This document shows, piece after piece, positions 22,844-35,368 of a DNA stretch of 64,000 nt (positions are counted from its first letter, which is position 1; each line of letters starts with the position of its first letter). The stretch lies in contig NC_081408.1 in the NCBI RefSeq assembly GCF_030272615.1, positions 402,161,889 through 402,225,888 on the forward strand, in the 5' to 3' direction. The notes below the pieces were generated by a model, which made no database searches, was not told the origin of the DNA, and was given only the letters and a program-made list of their open reading frames with translations. This stretch comes from Cryptomeria japonica. Taxonomy: Eukaryota > Streptophyta > Pinopsida > Cupressales > Cupressaceae. A program made the translations under genes and the position numbers.

Positions 22844-24352
22844 TGATGAATCAATGATGAACAGTTAGTACCAAACCAGTACTGAGAGGGGGGGGGGGGG
22901 GTGAATCAGTATTGACAAAAACACTTTTCCTTGAACCGGTTTGACTGAGAACACTGCACTTTACTGGAAAGCAATAACACCGGTCTAAACCAGATTACTA
23001 CCGGTTCAACATAGTAAAAATATGAAAGACATAAACTGGTAACTCTTAGCTTTCCACATAATCTAATATCATATTTCCACTTCACCCATATCCATACACT
23101 ATTAACACATCAACAAAAATGTAAATACTTACCAATTCAACATGCTTTACCACTTGACAGAGAATAACAAAGCATCACATGAAAAGCATAACACATAACA
23201 CACATATTTTTCACGTGGAAACCCAACTGGGAAAAACCACAGTGGGGATGAATACCCACAAGCTGTTCTTTGAACCCTTTTGAAGTCCGCTTTGTTAGGA
23301 GCCTAGTTCAGTTAAATAATTTACAATAGGTTCTGTTAGGAACCGATCCTGCTAGGGATCACCCAGTTAATGGATGGCTAAAATACCTAGTTAAAGGTTA
23401 ATCCCTGTTAATGGTTACCTTGTTAGAGGATTTTAAGAACTCAATGATTTTGAGTCACCCTGTTAAAGGATTTACAGCAAGCCGGTTAAAGCTACCCTGT
23501 TAAGGGATTTTCCAATTGTTGAAGTGGTTAGAGGTCAACATGTATTACAATGATCTGATAACAGCACTCAATGCCAATGTAGATATGCTTTAGTTCCTTC
23601 CTTCTGTAATCACACTCTGCAGGTATCTATTCTCTTATCTAGTCTGGCAAGAATCATGTATCTCTGCACTTGGATACACACACAACATTTGCCAACAACC
23701 TCAACATGAAAAACAACATCGACCTTATAGGAAACAGATAGGTCGGTAGCATAAACCCTAAACCCTAAACATTTAGGTTAAGCAATTCAGTTGGTTCAAT
23801 CCTAACCGTTGAACATATTGTATTAATAACAACAGTCTTGAACAAATCTCAAGATGTTCTCCATCGTTTGTTCTTCACCGCTTCTAGGAGGCTGATAACC
23901 CATCACACGTTCTCCACCGTTTACAGAGACTTCGCACATTCTCGAGGAGATCTAGGATCAATCTCCTTCATGCAAGATCCTTCACGCGCACAAGGCTGAT
24001 GTGGCAACACAATCTGTTCTTCATTACAATGCTAACTCATCACATGATGTCATTGGTTGAATCACACAGGCATAGAACACTTCAATCGGAAACCCTGAAG
24101 CTAAGACTACCAACTGGTAGTCATACCATATGAAACCTTGATACAAAACATTCCATATACTGGTTCACATTCCAACATACCGGTTCACTTGGATAAACAT
24201 ACCTTCACTTTTTCACATATACCAGTTCACAACATCATATCGGTTCTCGTGCAAGTTGCTTACTTCAATATATCAATTCATTCTTCAGCATATTGATATC
24301 AATGACAACATACAATATCATCATGCCATCATACTCTGCACATATGCCAACA
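22844..24352 (-). repeat. 3' LTR of the minus-strand Copia element
   Basis: 1509 bp, TGATGAATC to GCCAACA in plus reading. Features shared with its partner are a long G run after ACTGAGAGG (about 22885-22902, longer here than in the partner), CCGGTTAAAG-type internal repeats at about 23320-23510, and CCGGTTCAC repeats near 24120-24245. Two CCCTAAA units at about 23754-23768 occur here but not in the partner LTR. Confidence 0.93.
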
Positions 24353-24520
24353 ATCTCCCCCTTTGGCATTGATGGCAATATACAAAGATATCTCTTCGCT
24401 TCACATCTTCTCCCCCAATACTGCAGATATCTTCTCGGCTTCACATCTTCTCCCCCTTTGACAACAATGCCAAAGTGAAGGCATAGACATCTATGTTCTA
24501 CTATGCTGCTCCCCCTAAGG
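24353..24520 (-). other. Polypurine tract and three further purine tracts
   Basis: On the minus strand AAAGGGGGAGAT abuts the 3' LTR (24353-24364) and is the presumed plus-strand primer. Similar tracts lie at 24409-24417, 24451-24460 and 24511-24520, between the RNase H stop and the LTR. The number and arrangement mirror those at 12161-12351. Confidence 0.85.
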
Positions 24521-24597
24521 AGTAGCATCCTTCAACACACCAATCCTGAAAGAAATATATATCAATGTAAGTCCTGACTAATGTGGAGCACACACCT

Positions 24598-25980
24598 TTA
24601 GTTCACCTCTTGAAGGGGCAACACCCCTAATTTACCTCTCAAATAGGTAAAGGTAGCCTTCGGTAGAGGCTTGGTGAATATGTTTGCTAACTGCTCCTTA
24701 CTGGAAACATGTTCAAGTACAACTTCTTTGTTCTGAACCTTTTCCCTTAAGAAATGATACTTAAGCTCAAAGTGTTTGGTTCTAGAATGTAAAACTGGAT
24801 TCTTGGAGATGTTAATCGCACTTGTGTTGTCACAAAATATACTTACCGGTTTAGATACAGGAATTTCAAAGCCATTTAATATATGCTTCATCCAAATTGT
24901 CTGGGTGCAGTTCATAAATGTTGCAACATACTTCACTTTTGCTGTAGACTGAGAGATATAACTCTATTTCTTACTCATCCATGAGACTAGTCTGCCACTA
25001 AGAAAGAATGTACCACCGGTTGTTCTCTTCCGGTCGTCCACATTACCAGCCCAGTCAACATCTATAAACACTTTTAGGTTGAAATCATTAGTGTATGGAT
25101 ACCATAATCCATAGTCAATAGTTCCCTTCAGATATCTCAGAATCTGCTTGACTGCTACCAAGTGGGATTCTCTTGGACTTTTCTGGAACTGTGCAGTAAT
25201 GCCCACTGCATGTGCAATGTCCAGTCTGCTATATACTACATAGTGCAATTTACCAATCATTGATCGGTATTCCTTCTCATTTACCAACCTTGAGTCATCC
25301 TCTTTTGATAATTTACGACCGGTCACCATCGGTGTACCAACTGGTTTGTTGTCTTCCATGCCAAAGGTCTTCAACACCTCTTTGACATATTTGGACTGAG
25401 TGATAAAGATTCCATCTTTCATTTGTTGAATCTCTAGTCCAATGAAGAACTTAATCTCCCCTATAAGTGACATCTCAAACTCCTTTTTCATCTCATCAGC
25501 AAAATCATGACTCATCTTGTCATCTCCTCCAAAGATTATGCCATCAACAAATACCTCATAGATCAGAATTTGATCTCCTTCTGACTTCAGGTAGATATTA
25601 CTATCCTCACTTGTTCTCTCAAATCCAATCTTCACAAGATGGGAGTGTAAGCATTCATACCATGCTCTAGGTGCTTGATTTAGTCCATACAAGGCCTTAT
25701 GTAGCCTACACACCATGTCACTGTCTTTTGATAGGGAAAACCCATCTGGTTTCTCTATATACACCTCCTCTTCTAGTATTCCATTTAGGAATGTAGACTT
25801 TACATCCATTTGATATACTTTGAATCCCTTGAATGCTGCATATGGAAGAAGCATACGAACTCCTTCCAATCTAGCTACTGGAGCAAAGGTTTCTCCATAG
25901 TCTTCTCCTTCTTCTTGGGCATATCCTTTACACACCAATCTGGATTTGTTTCTAACCACTGAGCCATCTTCATTCAGCTT
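24598..25980 (-). pseudogene. pol: Copia reverse transcriptase and RNase H
   Basis: A 331-codon frame (24964-25959) runs from the RT palm into RNase H, with [47 protein letters not shown] and the catalytic block. The block reads F-V-D-G-I-I-F (VDG codons at 25540-25548), so the second Asp of the usual YVDD is Gly. RNase H has [11 protein letters not shown] and SWMSKK, then a TAG at about 24961 (Gln codon), and continues in 24598-24936 with IFCDNTSAINISKNPVLH and ending LPLQEVN. It is of ordinary length. One stop and the active-site change would prevent cDNA synthesis. Confidence 0.92.
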
Positions 25981-27345
25981 ATTTCTGAAAACTCATTTGG
26001 TGCCAATGACATTTTTATGGTCTGGTCTAGGTACCAAAGATCATGTACCATTCTTTTCTATTCGGTCAAGTTCCCCTTCCATTGCCTTGATCCAGTCTTC
26101 ATCTTCATGTGCCTCTCTGAATATTTTAGGCTCAAATTCAGAGATCATGCAAGAGTTTTCTCTGACCTTTCTTCTTGTAAGGATTCCTGCATCCTTGTTT
26201 TCTATGATCTGCTTTAGATCATGATTCTAACTTTACATACCTAGGAATGATCTTGGTTGTTTCCTCTTGCTTTTCTTCTTCATCCTCATCTTCATCAGCA
26301 TCAACATCTACCGGTGTAGGAGTACTGTTACTGGTGCTAGGCTGCTTTGTAACCGGTTCCCAGAAGGTTACAACTGGTTCATCTCCTACTTGCTCACTGC
26401 CAATTTCCTCAGATTTCTCAGAGGTTTCATCAACTCTAACATTGATGCTTTCAACAATTCTCTGAGTCCTATTGTTGAAACATTTGAGAGCTTTTCTCTT
26501 TGTGGAATATCCTAGGAATATTCCCTCATCACATTTAGCATCAAACTTGCTCTGATGTTCACTCCTTTTGATATAACATTTACTACCAAACACTTTGAAG
26601 TAGCTTACCACTGGTGTCTTACCAATCCAGTACTCATAAGGTGTTTTATCCTTACCCTTTTTGATGAGTACCCAGTTCATTGTGTAGACTGCAGTGCTCA
26701 CTGCTTCCCTCCAAAAGGTGTGAGCAACCTTCCCTTGGATCAACATAGTTCTAGCTGCTTCAACCACAGTCCGGTCGTTCCTTTCTGCTGGGCCATCCTG
26801 CTGTGGAGTCCGAGGGGCAGACAGTTTCCTCTTGATGCCATTCTCTTCACAATATTTGTTGAATTCACCGGAAGTGAATTCTCCTCCTTGATCAGTTCTT
26901 AAGCACTTAATCCTCTTACAACTTTCTTTTTCTACCAGTGCTCTGAAGGCTTTGAACTTTCCAAAAGCTTCAGATTTGTCCTTCAAGAATGTGACCCACA
27001 TCATTCTTGAGCAATCATCAATGAGAATCATAAAATACCCATCTCCCTGCACACTCCTAGTTTTTATAGGACCACACAAATCAATATGCACAAGATCAAG
27101 TAAATTGTCTGCAGTGAAAGGTTTACCTTTGAAGGTTGAGGAAGACATTTTCCCCAGTTGACACTCTCTGCACAAAGGATTCTCCGATTTTCTCAGCATA
27201 AGCAATCCTCTAATTGCCTTGATCTTACTGGCCTTCACAATATTATCAAAGTTTACATGGCATAGTCTCCTATGCCATATCTAGCTATCCTCAAACTTAG
27301 CCATTAGACATGTACTAACATTAGCATTTAGCTGAAATAGGTTGC
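25981..27345 (-). pseudogene. pol: Copia integrase and linker to RT
   Basis: The frame at 26219-27238 covers most of the integrase, with CRECQLGK of the HHCC module, Asp in VHIDLCGP, Asp in CLRTDQGGEF and Glu in PAERNDR. An acidic linker follows, with a run of Asp and Glu near DVDADEDEDEEEKQEE. A TAG just upstream (about 27282, a Trp codon in the usual SWIWHRRL) separates it from gag-protease. After 26219 there is a frameshift, and two Trp codons have become TGA before RT (about 26017-26032 and 25990). Confidence 0.9.
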
Positions 27346-27352
27346 CTTTGGT

Positions 27353-28689
27353 CTACATACTGGTAGCCATCAGTTCACCATTCTTTCCTTTGATTTTGCA
27401 TACTCCATTTTTGAACTCCAGAGTGATTCCATTATCATTCAGTTGAGCAACACTCAAAAGGTTGTGTTTGATACCTTCTACCCAATACACATTGTCAGCA
27501 CTGCTTCTTCCATTCAGAGAGATAGACCCTCTGCCTTTTACCATACATGGTGCATCATTACCAAAATGAACCACACCACCATCATACTCTTCCAGAGATA
27601 GAAACTTACTTCGGTCACCAGTCATATGGTGAGAACAACCGCTATCAATAATCCACTCATTGGAATTATCAAAGCGGGAGACAAGAGCCTTCTTGTCTGA
27701 CACATCTTCCTTGATTGCTACAAATAGAATATCTTCATTTTCTTCATCTTCTGATTCCTCATCAATGACACCTTCATCAACTACTACAAAACACTTTCTC
27801 CGGTTTCCTCCTTTGAACTTCTTGAACCTCTCCGATTTGTCCTTGTTGTCACCATTAGGGCAGTTTACAACAATGTGTCCTATCCGGTTACAAGAAAAAC
27901 ATTTCAAAGGAATCTTACCTCTGTATTTACCGGTTCCTTTGGGAAGTCTCTTGGCAAGAAGAGCTTCAAATTCCATCAGGATCTCCTCATCATCCATTTC
28001 TCTACTTTGTCTTGGTTCACCACTGGTACTAGCTTCTTTGCCTTTTCTAGATGGTGCAATAGATGCTCTATAGGCTAATTCAGTCTTCTGAATACTACCA
28101 TCATAATTATTTAGCTCATAAGTTGTTAACTTTGCAATGATGGAGTCCAGGGATACCTTTATCTTGTCTACAGACCTCAACTCTTGAATAGAAACAACCC
28201 TTATTGCATAGACCAATAATAAGGATCTCAAAACTTTGCTAACAACATTGGAATCTTCCATTTTGTCACCTACACTCTTGATATCTCCAACAACAATTTT
28301 GATTCTTATTCCATATTGCTGAATGGTCTCTCCCTCAACCATCCGCATGTCTTCAAACTTTCCCCTAAGGCTTTCTTCCTTAGCTTGTTTCACATGCTCA
28401 TCACTGCCATATATATTCTCAAGGGCATCCCATACTTCTTGGGATTCTCTTTATCCTGAACATCAATAAACTCAATGTCAGATTAACTGCTAATTAGGAC
28501 TTCCATGACTTGCCCATTCTCCTGAATCTCTCTCTTTTGATCATCTGTGAGAGTACCAGTAGGGATAACATAAGCATTCTCAACATAGCTCCAGTGTTGA
28601 GCACCCATGCTTCTGATGTATATCTTCATTCTGTCCTTCCATATTTTAAAGTTATCTTTGTTGAACTTTGGACCTTCCCTCTTCATCAT
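27353..28689 (-). pseudogene. gag: Copia gag and protease
   Basis: The start MMKREGPKF at 28689 aligns with gag of the left-edge element. The frame breaks near 28450-28490, then a 346-codon frame (27353-28393) carries the rest of gag, the knuckle CFSCNRIGHIVVNC (27860-27901, all ligands present), an acidic stretch, and the aspartic protease site WIIDSGCSHHMTG with D-S-G intact (27638-27646). It ends at a TAG at 27353 (usual Gln codon). This is the only one of the three related Copia copies here with an intact protease triad. Confidence 0.92.
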
Positions 28690-28746
28690 TAGAGTAGGAT
28701 CTTTACCTCAAGCGGTTAAGCTTACAACACAGAGGACCAGTAGGAT

Positions 28747-28758
28747 GCTCTGATACCA
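28747..28758 (-). other. Primer binding site, initiator Met tRNA
   Basis: The minus strand reads TGGTATCAGAGC exactly, two bases inside the 5' LTR end at 28761. It is identical to the site in the plus-strand element at 7507. Confidence 0.95.
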
Positions 28759-28760
28759 AT

Positions 28761-30266
28761 TGATGAATCAATGATGAACAGTTAGTACCAAACTGGTACT
28801 AAGAGGGGTGGGGGGGTGAATCAGTACTGACAAAAACACTTTTCCTTGAATTGGTTTGACTGAGAACACTATACTTGATTGGAAAGCAATAGCACCGGTC
28901 TAAATCAGATTACTATCGGTTCAACACAGTAAAAATGTGAAAGACATAAATCAGTAACTCTTGGCTTTCCACACAATCTAACATCATATTTCCACTTCAC
29001 CCATATACATACACTAGTAACGCATCAACAGAATGTAAAGACTTACTGATTCAACATGCTTTACCGCTTGACAGAGAATAACAAAGCATCACATGAAAAC
29101 ATCACACATAACACACATATTTTTCACGTGGAAACCCAACTGGGAAAAACCACAGTGGGGATGAATACCCACAAGCTGTTCTTTGAACCCTTTTGAAGTC
29201 CGCTCTATTAGGAGTCTAGTCCGGTTAAAGATTTTACAATAGGTTCTGTTAGGAACCGATTCTGCTAGGGATCACCTGGTTAAGGGATGGCTAAAATACT
29301 CGGTTAAGGGTTAAACCCTGTTAAAGGTTACCTTGTTAGAGGATTTTAAGAACTCAATGATTCTGAGTCACCCTGTTAAAGGATTTACAACAAGCTAGTT
29401 AAAGCTACCCTATTAAGGGATTTTCCAACTGTTGAAGTGGTTAGAGGTCAACAGGTATTACAATGATCTGGTAACAACACTCAATGCCAATGTAGATCCG
29501 CTTTAGTTCCTTCCTTCTGCAATCACACTCTACAGGTATCTATTCTCTTATTTGGTCTAGCAAGAATCACGTATCTCTCCACTTCGATACACACACAACA
29601 TTTGCCAACAACCTCAACATGAAAAACAACATCGACCTTATAGGAAACAGATAGGTCGGTAGCATTATCCGTAAACCCTAAAAATTTAGGTTAAGCAATT
29701 CAATCGGTTCAATCCTAATTGTTGAACATATTGTATTAATAACAACAGTCTTGAACATATCTCAAGACGTTCTCCATCATTTGTTCTTCACTGCTTCTAG
29801 GAGGTTGATAACCAATCACGCGTTCTCCACTGTTTACAGAGACTTCACACATTCCCGAGATAGATAGGATCAATCTCCTTCATGCAAGATCCTTCACGCG
29901 CACAAGGCTGACGTGGCAACACAATCTGTTCTTCATTACAATGCTAACTCATCACATGATGTCATCAATTGAATCACACAGGCATAGAACACTTCAACTG
30001 GAAACCCTGAAGCTAAGACTACCAACTGGTAGTCATACCATATGAAACCTTGATACAAAACATTCCATATACCGGTTCACATTCCAACATATCGGTTCAC
30101 TTGGACAAACATACCGCTTCACTTTTTCACATATACCGGTTCACAACATCATACTGGTTCTCTTGCAAGTTGCTTACTTCAATATACCAGTTCATTCTTC
30201 AGCATATTGACATCAATGACAACATACAATATCATCATGTCATCATACTCTGCACATATGCCAACA
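28761..30266 (-). repeat. 5' LTR of the minus-strand Copia element
   Basis: 1506 bp, TGATGAATC to GCCAACA, alignable with 22844-24352 throughout. Differences are mainly C/T and G/A. The G run after TAAGAGG is shorter and interrupted. It is followed by the target duplication TATTC. Confidence 0.93.
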
Positions 30267-30354
30267 TATTCTAACTTTGTTAATTTTACTATAGTGGTTA
30301 AATTTAGATTAGCTTAGACTTTCAACTACTCTGCATCTAAAATGATTCTTATAT

Positions 30355-30662
30355 TATAGTTGGATTTTTTTTGAATTATGTATTGATTACAAATATCTTG
30401 TTCATTCAAGCATCAAGATGAGACCAATACAAGCTCCTCATGAGAAAACACTTAGAAATCATTTATGGTAGACCAAGATTCACTACTTAGAAATCCCCTT
30501 TTATTTAGAGACCACCTCCACATTAGAAGCCAACTATGAAAGACCGAGAGTCACAACTTAGAATTCCACTTATGTCTCCACATGGGAAATTGAACTTGGG
30601 TCTCCACAATGAAAACTCAATGTTTTAACCATTTAAGTTCAACTCCTTGGACTATATTTGGA
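30355..30662 (-). mobile_element. Candidate tRNA-derived SINE
   Basis: On the minus strand it starts GTCCAAGGAGTTGAAC. It has a box A-like TGGTTAAAACA (about 30622-30632) and a box B-like AGTTCAATTTC (about 30585-30595), and ends in an eight-base A run (30365-30372). Imperfect direct repeats (CTATATTTGGA at 30652-30662 and TTATAGTTGGA at 30354-30364 in plus reading, 9 of 11) may be the target duplication. The body between has duplicated short phrases on the theme AGTTGTGACTCTCGG. It is weaker than the SINE at 10716: the repeats are imperfect and the promoter boxes degenerate. Confidence 0.5.
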
Positions 30663-33569
30663 CTGAGATAATGATATCTTGGTTTTATTTGGTTAGATTT
30701 TATATTTGCATGAGTTATTTGTAGGGTAGCTTATTGTAATTTATTTTAATGTTTACATTCAAAAACAACCAATCGATAAAACATAATTCAACAATTAAAA
30801 AAAATAGTTGTACAATAAATAGAATTTATTGAATGAATTTGATGGGAGAAAAATCACTTAAAGTTTATTGACATGGCTCATCTTAATAAGCTTTTTAAGT
30901 AAGCTCTTTGAAATAACACAACAAAACCTTGACTTTATTTGTACATAAATTAATCCCCCACACACAATGAACACACACAATCCAAACATTCCCAATATTT
31001 GTTGGTAATCCTTCAATATAAAGATTACTTGTGTGAACCATTTGTGAATAATAGTGGTAATCCAATATTTATGAGCCCAACTTCCCATAATATTATGCCA
31101 TATGTTGATACATTCTCTCAAAATTTCCTTAAGAATTGATGGGAAATGACATTGGTTTGCAAATTTCACCATTATATTTAAGGATGTGAATGTAAATCCT
31201 ATATATATCATGTGAATATAATAATCATGTATATCAAATTATGAATCTCATAAAAATGCACATAAAGTAAATATTCAAACAAAGAGAATATAACAAGAGT
31301 AATGGACCTTACATAAGTGTCATAACTAGTTTTGTATAGTCTCTCCATGGAAAATTACAAAATAGAGGAAAATAATAATATAAATAGCTTTTATTCAACA
31401 AGTGAAAAGTAGGTGCAAAATACTTTTGGAAAAATGTGTGTTGTTCATCTTGCATAATGCCATAATGCTATAATGTAAAAATTAATATTATTTGTAGTGC
31501 ACCTAGGGGATCTAGGATGCATGCATCACATGGGTTGCACATTCTTGGGAGAACTTTATATGTCATATGTAACATTGGGATGAATATTTGATGTGGCTTT
31601 GTACCTTGGAAAAATATTTAATATTAGGAAAACTTAGTAACAAAAATTAATTGAGGGGGAAATAGTTATGTAAGATCATGGTATTGGACACATGGTTTAT
31701 GTAATTCCACAATGATTTTGTGCAACCTTATTTCTAATAAAGAAACCACATGAATAGTTATTCAGGTTGACTATCATAATATTTCACTTGTTGGCCAAGG
31801 TTAATTGAGCATCTCTTATAGGTCGCATAGGTGAGGAGAGGTAGCATGGATTGAGATGTATGGTTACAAAACTATTATTGGCTTTATTCACATGAAATGC
31901 ATATAGAGATCTTGGTGTTTCATTGGTATTTGTGGAGATTACAAATTTATTATATGTTTATTCATGATAATTATTGAGTATGGATACTTTTGAAGGCTAG
32001 GATTTCCCCTCATGGATTTTTCCCATAGTATGTCTTGTGTAATCTTGATGGTGCGTTTTGTCTATTTACATTGCAAAATTTGAATACTTGTTTGTATGAC
32101 TTTGTCTTATGGGTTTATACTAAAATAGTTCTATATAGCTGCAAATCTCCTTTCATTTGGCATCAAATCTTGATTTTCAAGTCATGGGAGGAGATCTCCC
32201 TAGTAATGTTAAACCTAGGAAGTAGTAGATTTTAGGCATAGTTGAATCCATGGATTTGCTAGAAAATAATGAAGGAATTTTCAAGGTTACATATGTGTTT
32301 ACAAACTTGGGTTGTTGCAAATTAGGGATTTGATGGATATTTGACAAGTGAGTTTTCTTTGTGCTCTTTTTGTGAGGTTTGGGGGTAATATTTTTCTAGA
32401 GATCTCTTGGATAAAATAGCTCTTATTATTAAATGTGCTAGTTATTTGAGTTGTGAACCCTTAATCTATTAGGTGAGTCTCCCAAGTACCAGGGGTGTTG
32501 AGCCTAGGAAGAGTATCATGAAACCAATGTTCATGTTGGGCAACTTAGGACCAATTATTGAGGTAGGCAAGACCTCCTTCACTTTTAGTTCTACAAGACC
32601 AAGGGGGTTTCCCTAACATGTTGAATTAATTATTACTACAAATCTTGAACAAATATCTTACTACAAACTATACCCATTACATAGTGTATATGTATATTGA
32701 TGTCATAATATACCTATGTGTTAGTTTGACAATCAAGGCTCCACACCTTTATACAATAGAAAAGATTATCAATTATATATTTTTTAGATATTGATAGAAA
32801 AACCATTATTAGTTTTATACACTTCCACCTAAAAGTTGGAAAAACCTATGCAACACAATTGAAATAAATTTTCTGATGGTTGAATTATTTTAAAGCATTA
32901 GGGTGATGAGAAATATAGTAAATATCAAAAGGATACCAACTCCAATAGGGAAATAAAGTCATGAATTCATTCAAAATGTGCAATGATTAAAACCATACTC
33001 TAAGACACTTTGATGAAGGTTTTGTTGAAGACTATGTCTCTCGAAATACATAAGTAAATTAGGTTCTACATATGAACTCAAAAAAATATTAGAATTCATA
33101 AAATATTAAATAAGTATACTTAATTATCCATGCACAAACTTGAAAAATTTATTTGATTATTATGAAAAGATGTTATGCAAAATCTTTATAGGGTTTTTAC
33201 AGTCAGATTGTTGATAAAATTATCATACATAGATTTGTAAATAAGAATAATATCAATAGAGACACTCAATCAATATAAATTCCACTCTTTAAAATTGTCC
33301 TAGATCATCAAAATATAATAAAAATGCCTTTCCCTTCATCAATATAGAAACCACAAGTCTCTAAATGTATCTTTTGCTTAGTTATTCTCCATCCAAACTA
33401 TATTTCCCATCCTTTGTAAAAATTAAAAGAAGGCTTGTATATCCATTGTAGGTTAGAATAAGATAGGAAACATGAGCATATGTATAGGAAATCCTAAAAA
33501 ATCCATTATTTTAGTTGTTGCAATGGGCATCCATGCCTCCATGTCAAATTTTTATTATTTCATGTCCTT
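30663..33569. other. AT-rich sequence, no gene recognised
   Basis: About 2.9 kb without a recognisable coding region or repeat end. Frames of up to about 117 codons occur (30858-31211 minus) but show no motif, and their composition looks like translated noncoding AT-rich DNA. Confidence 0.5.
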
Positions 33570-35368
33570 TGTAATGCCCGCCAAAATACCCTAGAGAAAT
33601 ACACTAACTAACATGCAAATAGAGTTTTTTTTTTATTTTTATTAAAACATATACTAATGCAACATAATCAACTAACTACTCATATGCATCTTACATCCAT
33701 TAAATGATATACAATTACCCATCATGAACATAATCACCAATCATGATACACAAGCGGAAATAAAACACAATATAACATCTATCTTCCCTAGGGTAAATCA
33801 ACGCCATTACTTACACTACTAATCATAAGCATCGACATCATAATTACAACTAATATAGTACACACTACTTATATTATCAACTATTCTTTCCATGCAGATA
33901 TACAAGATCATTTCTAATCTATCTATCATAAATCAGATCTTTATTAATGCAACTACCAATTAACCTCATTAGGTTCATTTTAAAACACCATTACAAATAT
34001 TCCTAATCCCAATCATTTACTCTATTACCAATACTAATTACCACGTTATTAATCCATTCCTTAAACTATAATAGACATGCATACACCACTAAATGCATAA
34101 CCATAGAGCCAATTTTATTTTCCATTAATGAATCAGTCACAAGATACACATGATACATCAATATGTCCACTACTATACCATCTACTACACAATAACCAAT
34201 TACATAGAGGAGCATAGTTCTTTTAATCTCAAATACAATTACATCATGAATCCAATACATACATATGCCATGTAAAATATATACAACAATCTGCTACAAG
34301 TATCCATCCATAGCTAAGAAGACATGAGATCTACATCCACACAAAAGAATCCAATGAAGAACATCCCAATGGAAGAAGGCATCAAACCACCCGACCATGT
34401 GGAATCATAAGGAACCACCCCTCATGCTAGGAGATGACATAAGATCCCACTCACACTCTAGATCTAGGCTGACACCTAACAACCAAAGGATAAAACAATA
34501 CTAACGCAAGGATGCAAAACATAAAATCTCCAATACAAAACCTCCAGAGGCAAGTCATCAAATCAAGACTTAAGGCACTAGGACCTACATGTAGGGAAAA
34601 GAGTGTCATCACATGTGACAAATGAGAACCTGCGCACCTGTCCTGGCCATCCTAGATGCACATGTGAAGCTATCTGAACCTGTATGGAGTTAGAGAGATT
34701 AGCTTACCTAGGTTACCAAGGCCTTCCCAATCCTATCCTAGTTCACCATCACTGGGCAAGGCAGAAGGGCCACCAACCATTTCTTATCTTATTAAGGTAA
34801 ACTATTCTACCCAAACCCCAATAATTATTAATTAAGTTATCACTTGATTACAAAGTCAAACTCCCAATGAGATACTTTGGCAATCTAGACTCTGGTTAAC
34901 ATGACCGTCTACTCCATGCAATCCTAGTCACTCACTTGGAAGCCCACTCTCCCCCTAGCATACACCTAGACCTTAGGAAAACAACAAAGCAATGCATTAA
35001 ATATCTCCACATAACCATGGGCTCACAAAAATACAAGACTTGGTAAACCAAGATGTTAAATCAATCCAACAACATCCCATGCAACATGGAAACCTCTTAG
35101 GCAAATGCAAGAATCCGACATAAAGGAATATAACCAAGGAGCCCGGCTATAAGATAAACTCATACATTAGCCAAATAGTCAAAATAACCAATAATCAATC
35201 AATAAAAAAAACTTGGAATACCTCAGGTATCAGAAATAGCCTTTGGGTATCCAGAAAACCAAGTCAAAAATCTCAAAAATCATAAAAATTGACAAACCAG
35301 ACAAAATAACGCATATGTCGGATCCTGCAGTGCATTTACTAATTTCTGTAGCACCTTTGACTAACAGT

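Larger units (their letters stand above)
22844..30266 (-). mobile_element. Nearly complete Ty1/Copia LTR retrotransposon
   Basis: 7423 bp with two LTRs (22844-24352 and 28761-30266), flanked by perfect 5-bp duplications TATTC (22839-22843 and 30267-30271). On the minus strand the order is 5' LTR, PBS, gag, protease, integrase, RT, RNase H, purine tracts, 3' LTR. Reading frames are long (346, 339 and 331 codons), and most breaks are single stops of the type expected from C-to-T change (Gln or Trp codons to stop). The LTRs differ by roughly 9% over their first 200 bp by eye, mostly transitions. It is the best preserved element in the window but is still not functional: stops, a frameshift and a changed RT active site. 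Confidence 0.95.

Noticed and set aside
23752-23772. Interstitial telomere or telo-box array (AAACCCTAAACCCTAAA)
   Set aside because: Only about two CCCTAAA units, inside the 3' LTR of a Copia element and already different in its 5' LTR; no array.
27660-28073. Plus-strand 137-codon Ser-rich frame
   Set aside because: Antisense of Copia gag/protease. The Ser-rich and Leu-rich composition comes from reading the acidic, Lys-rich gag backwards.
30858-31211. 117-codon minus-strand frame as a host gene
   Set aside because: No domain, AT-driven composition and no splice or promoter context; consistent with a chance frame.
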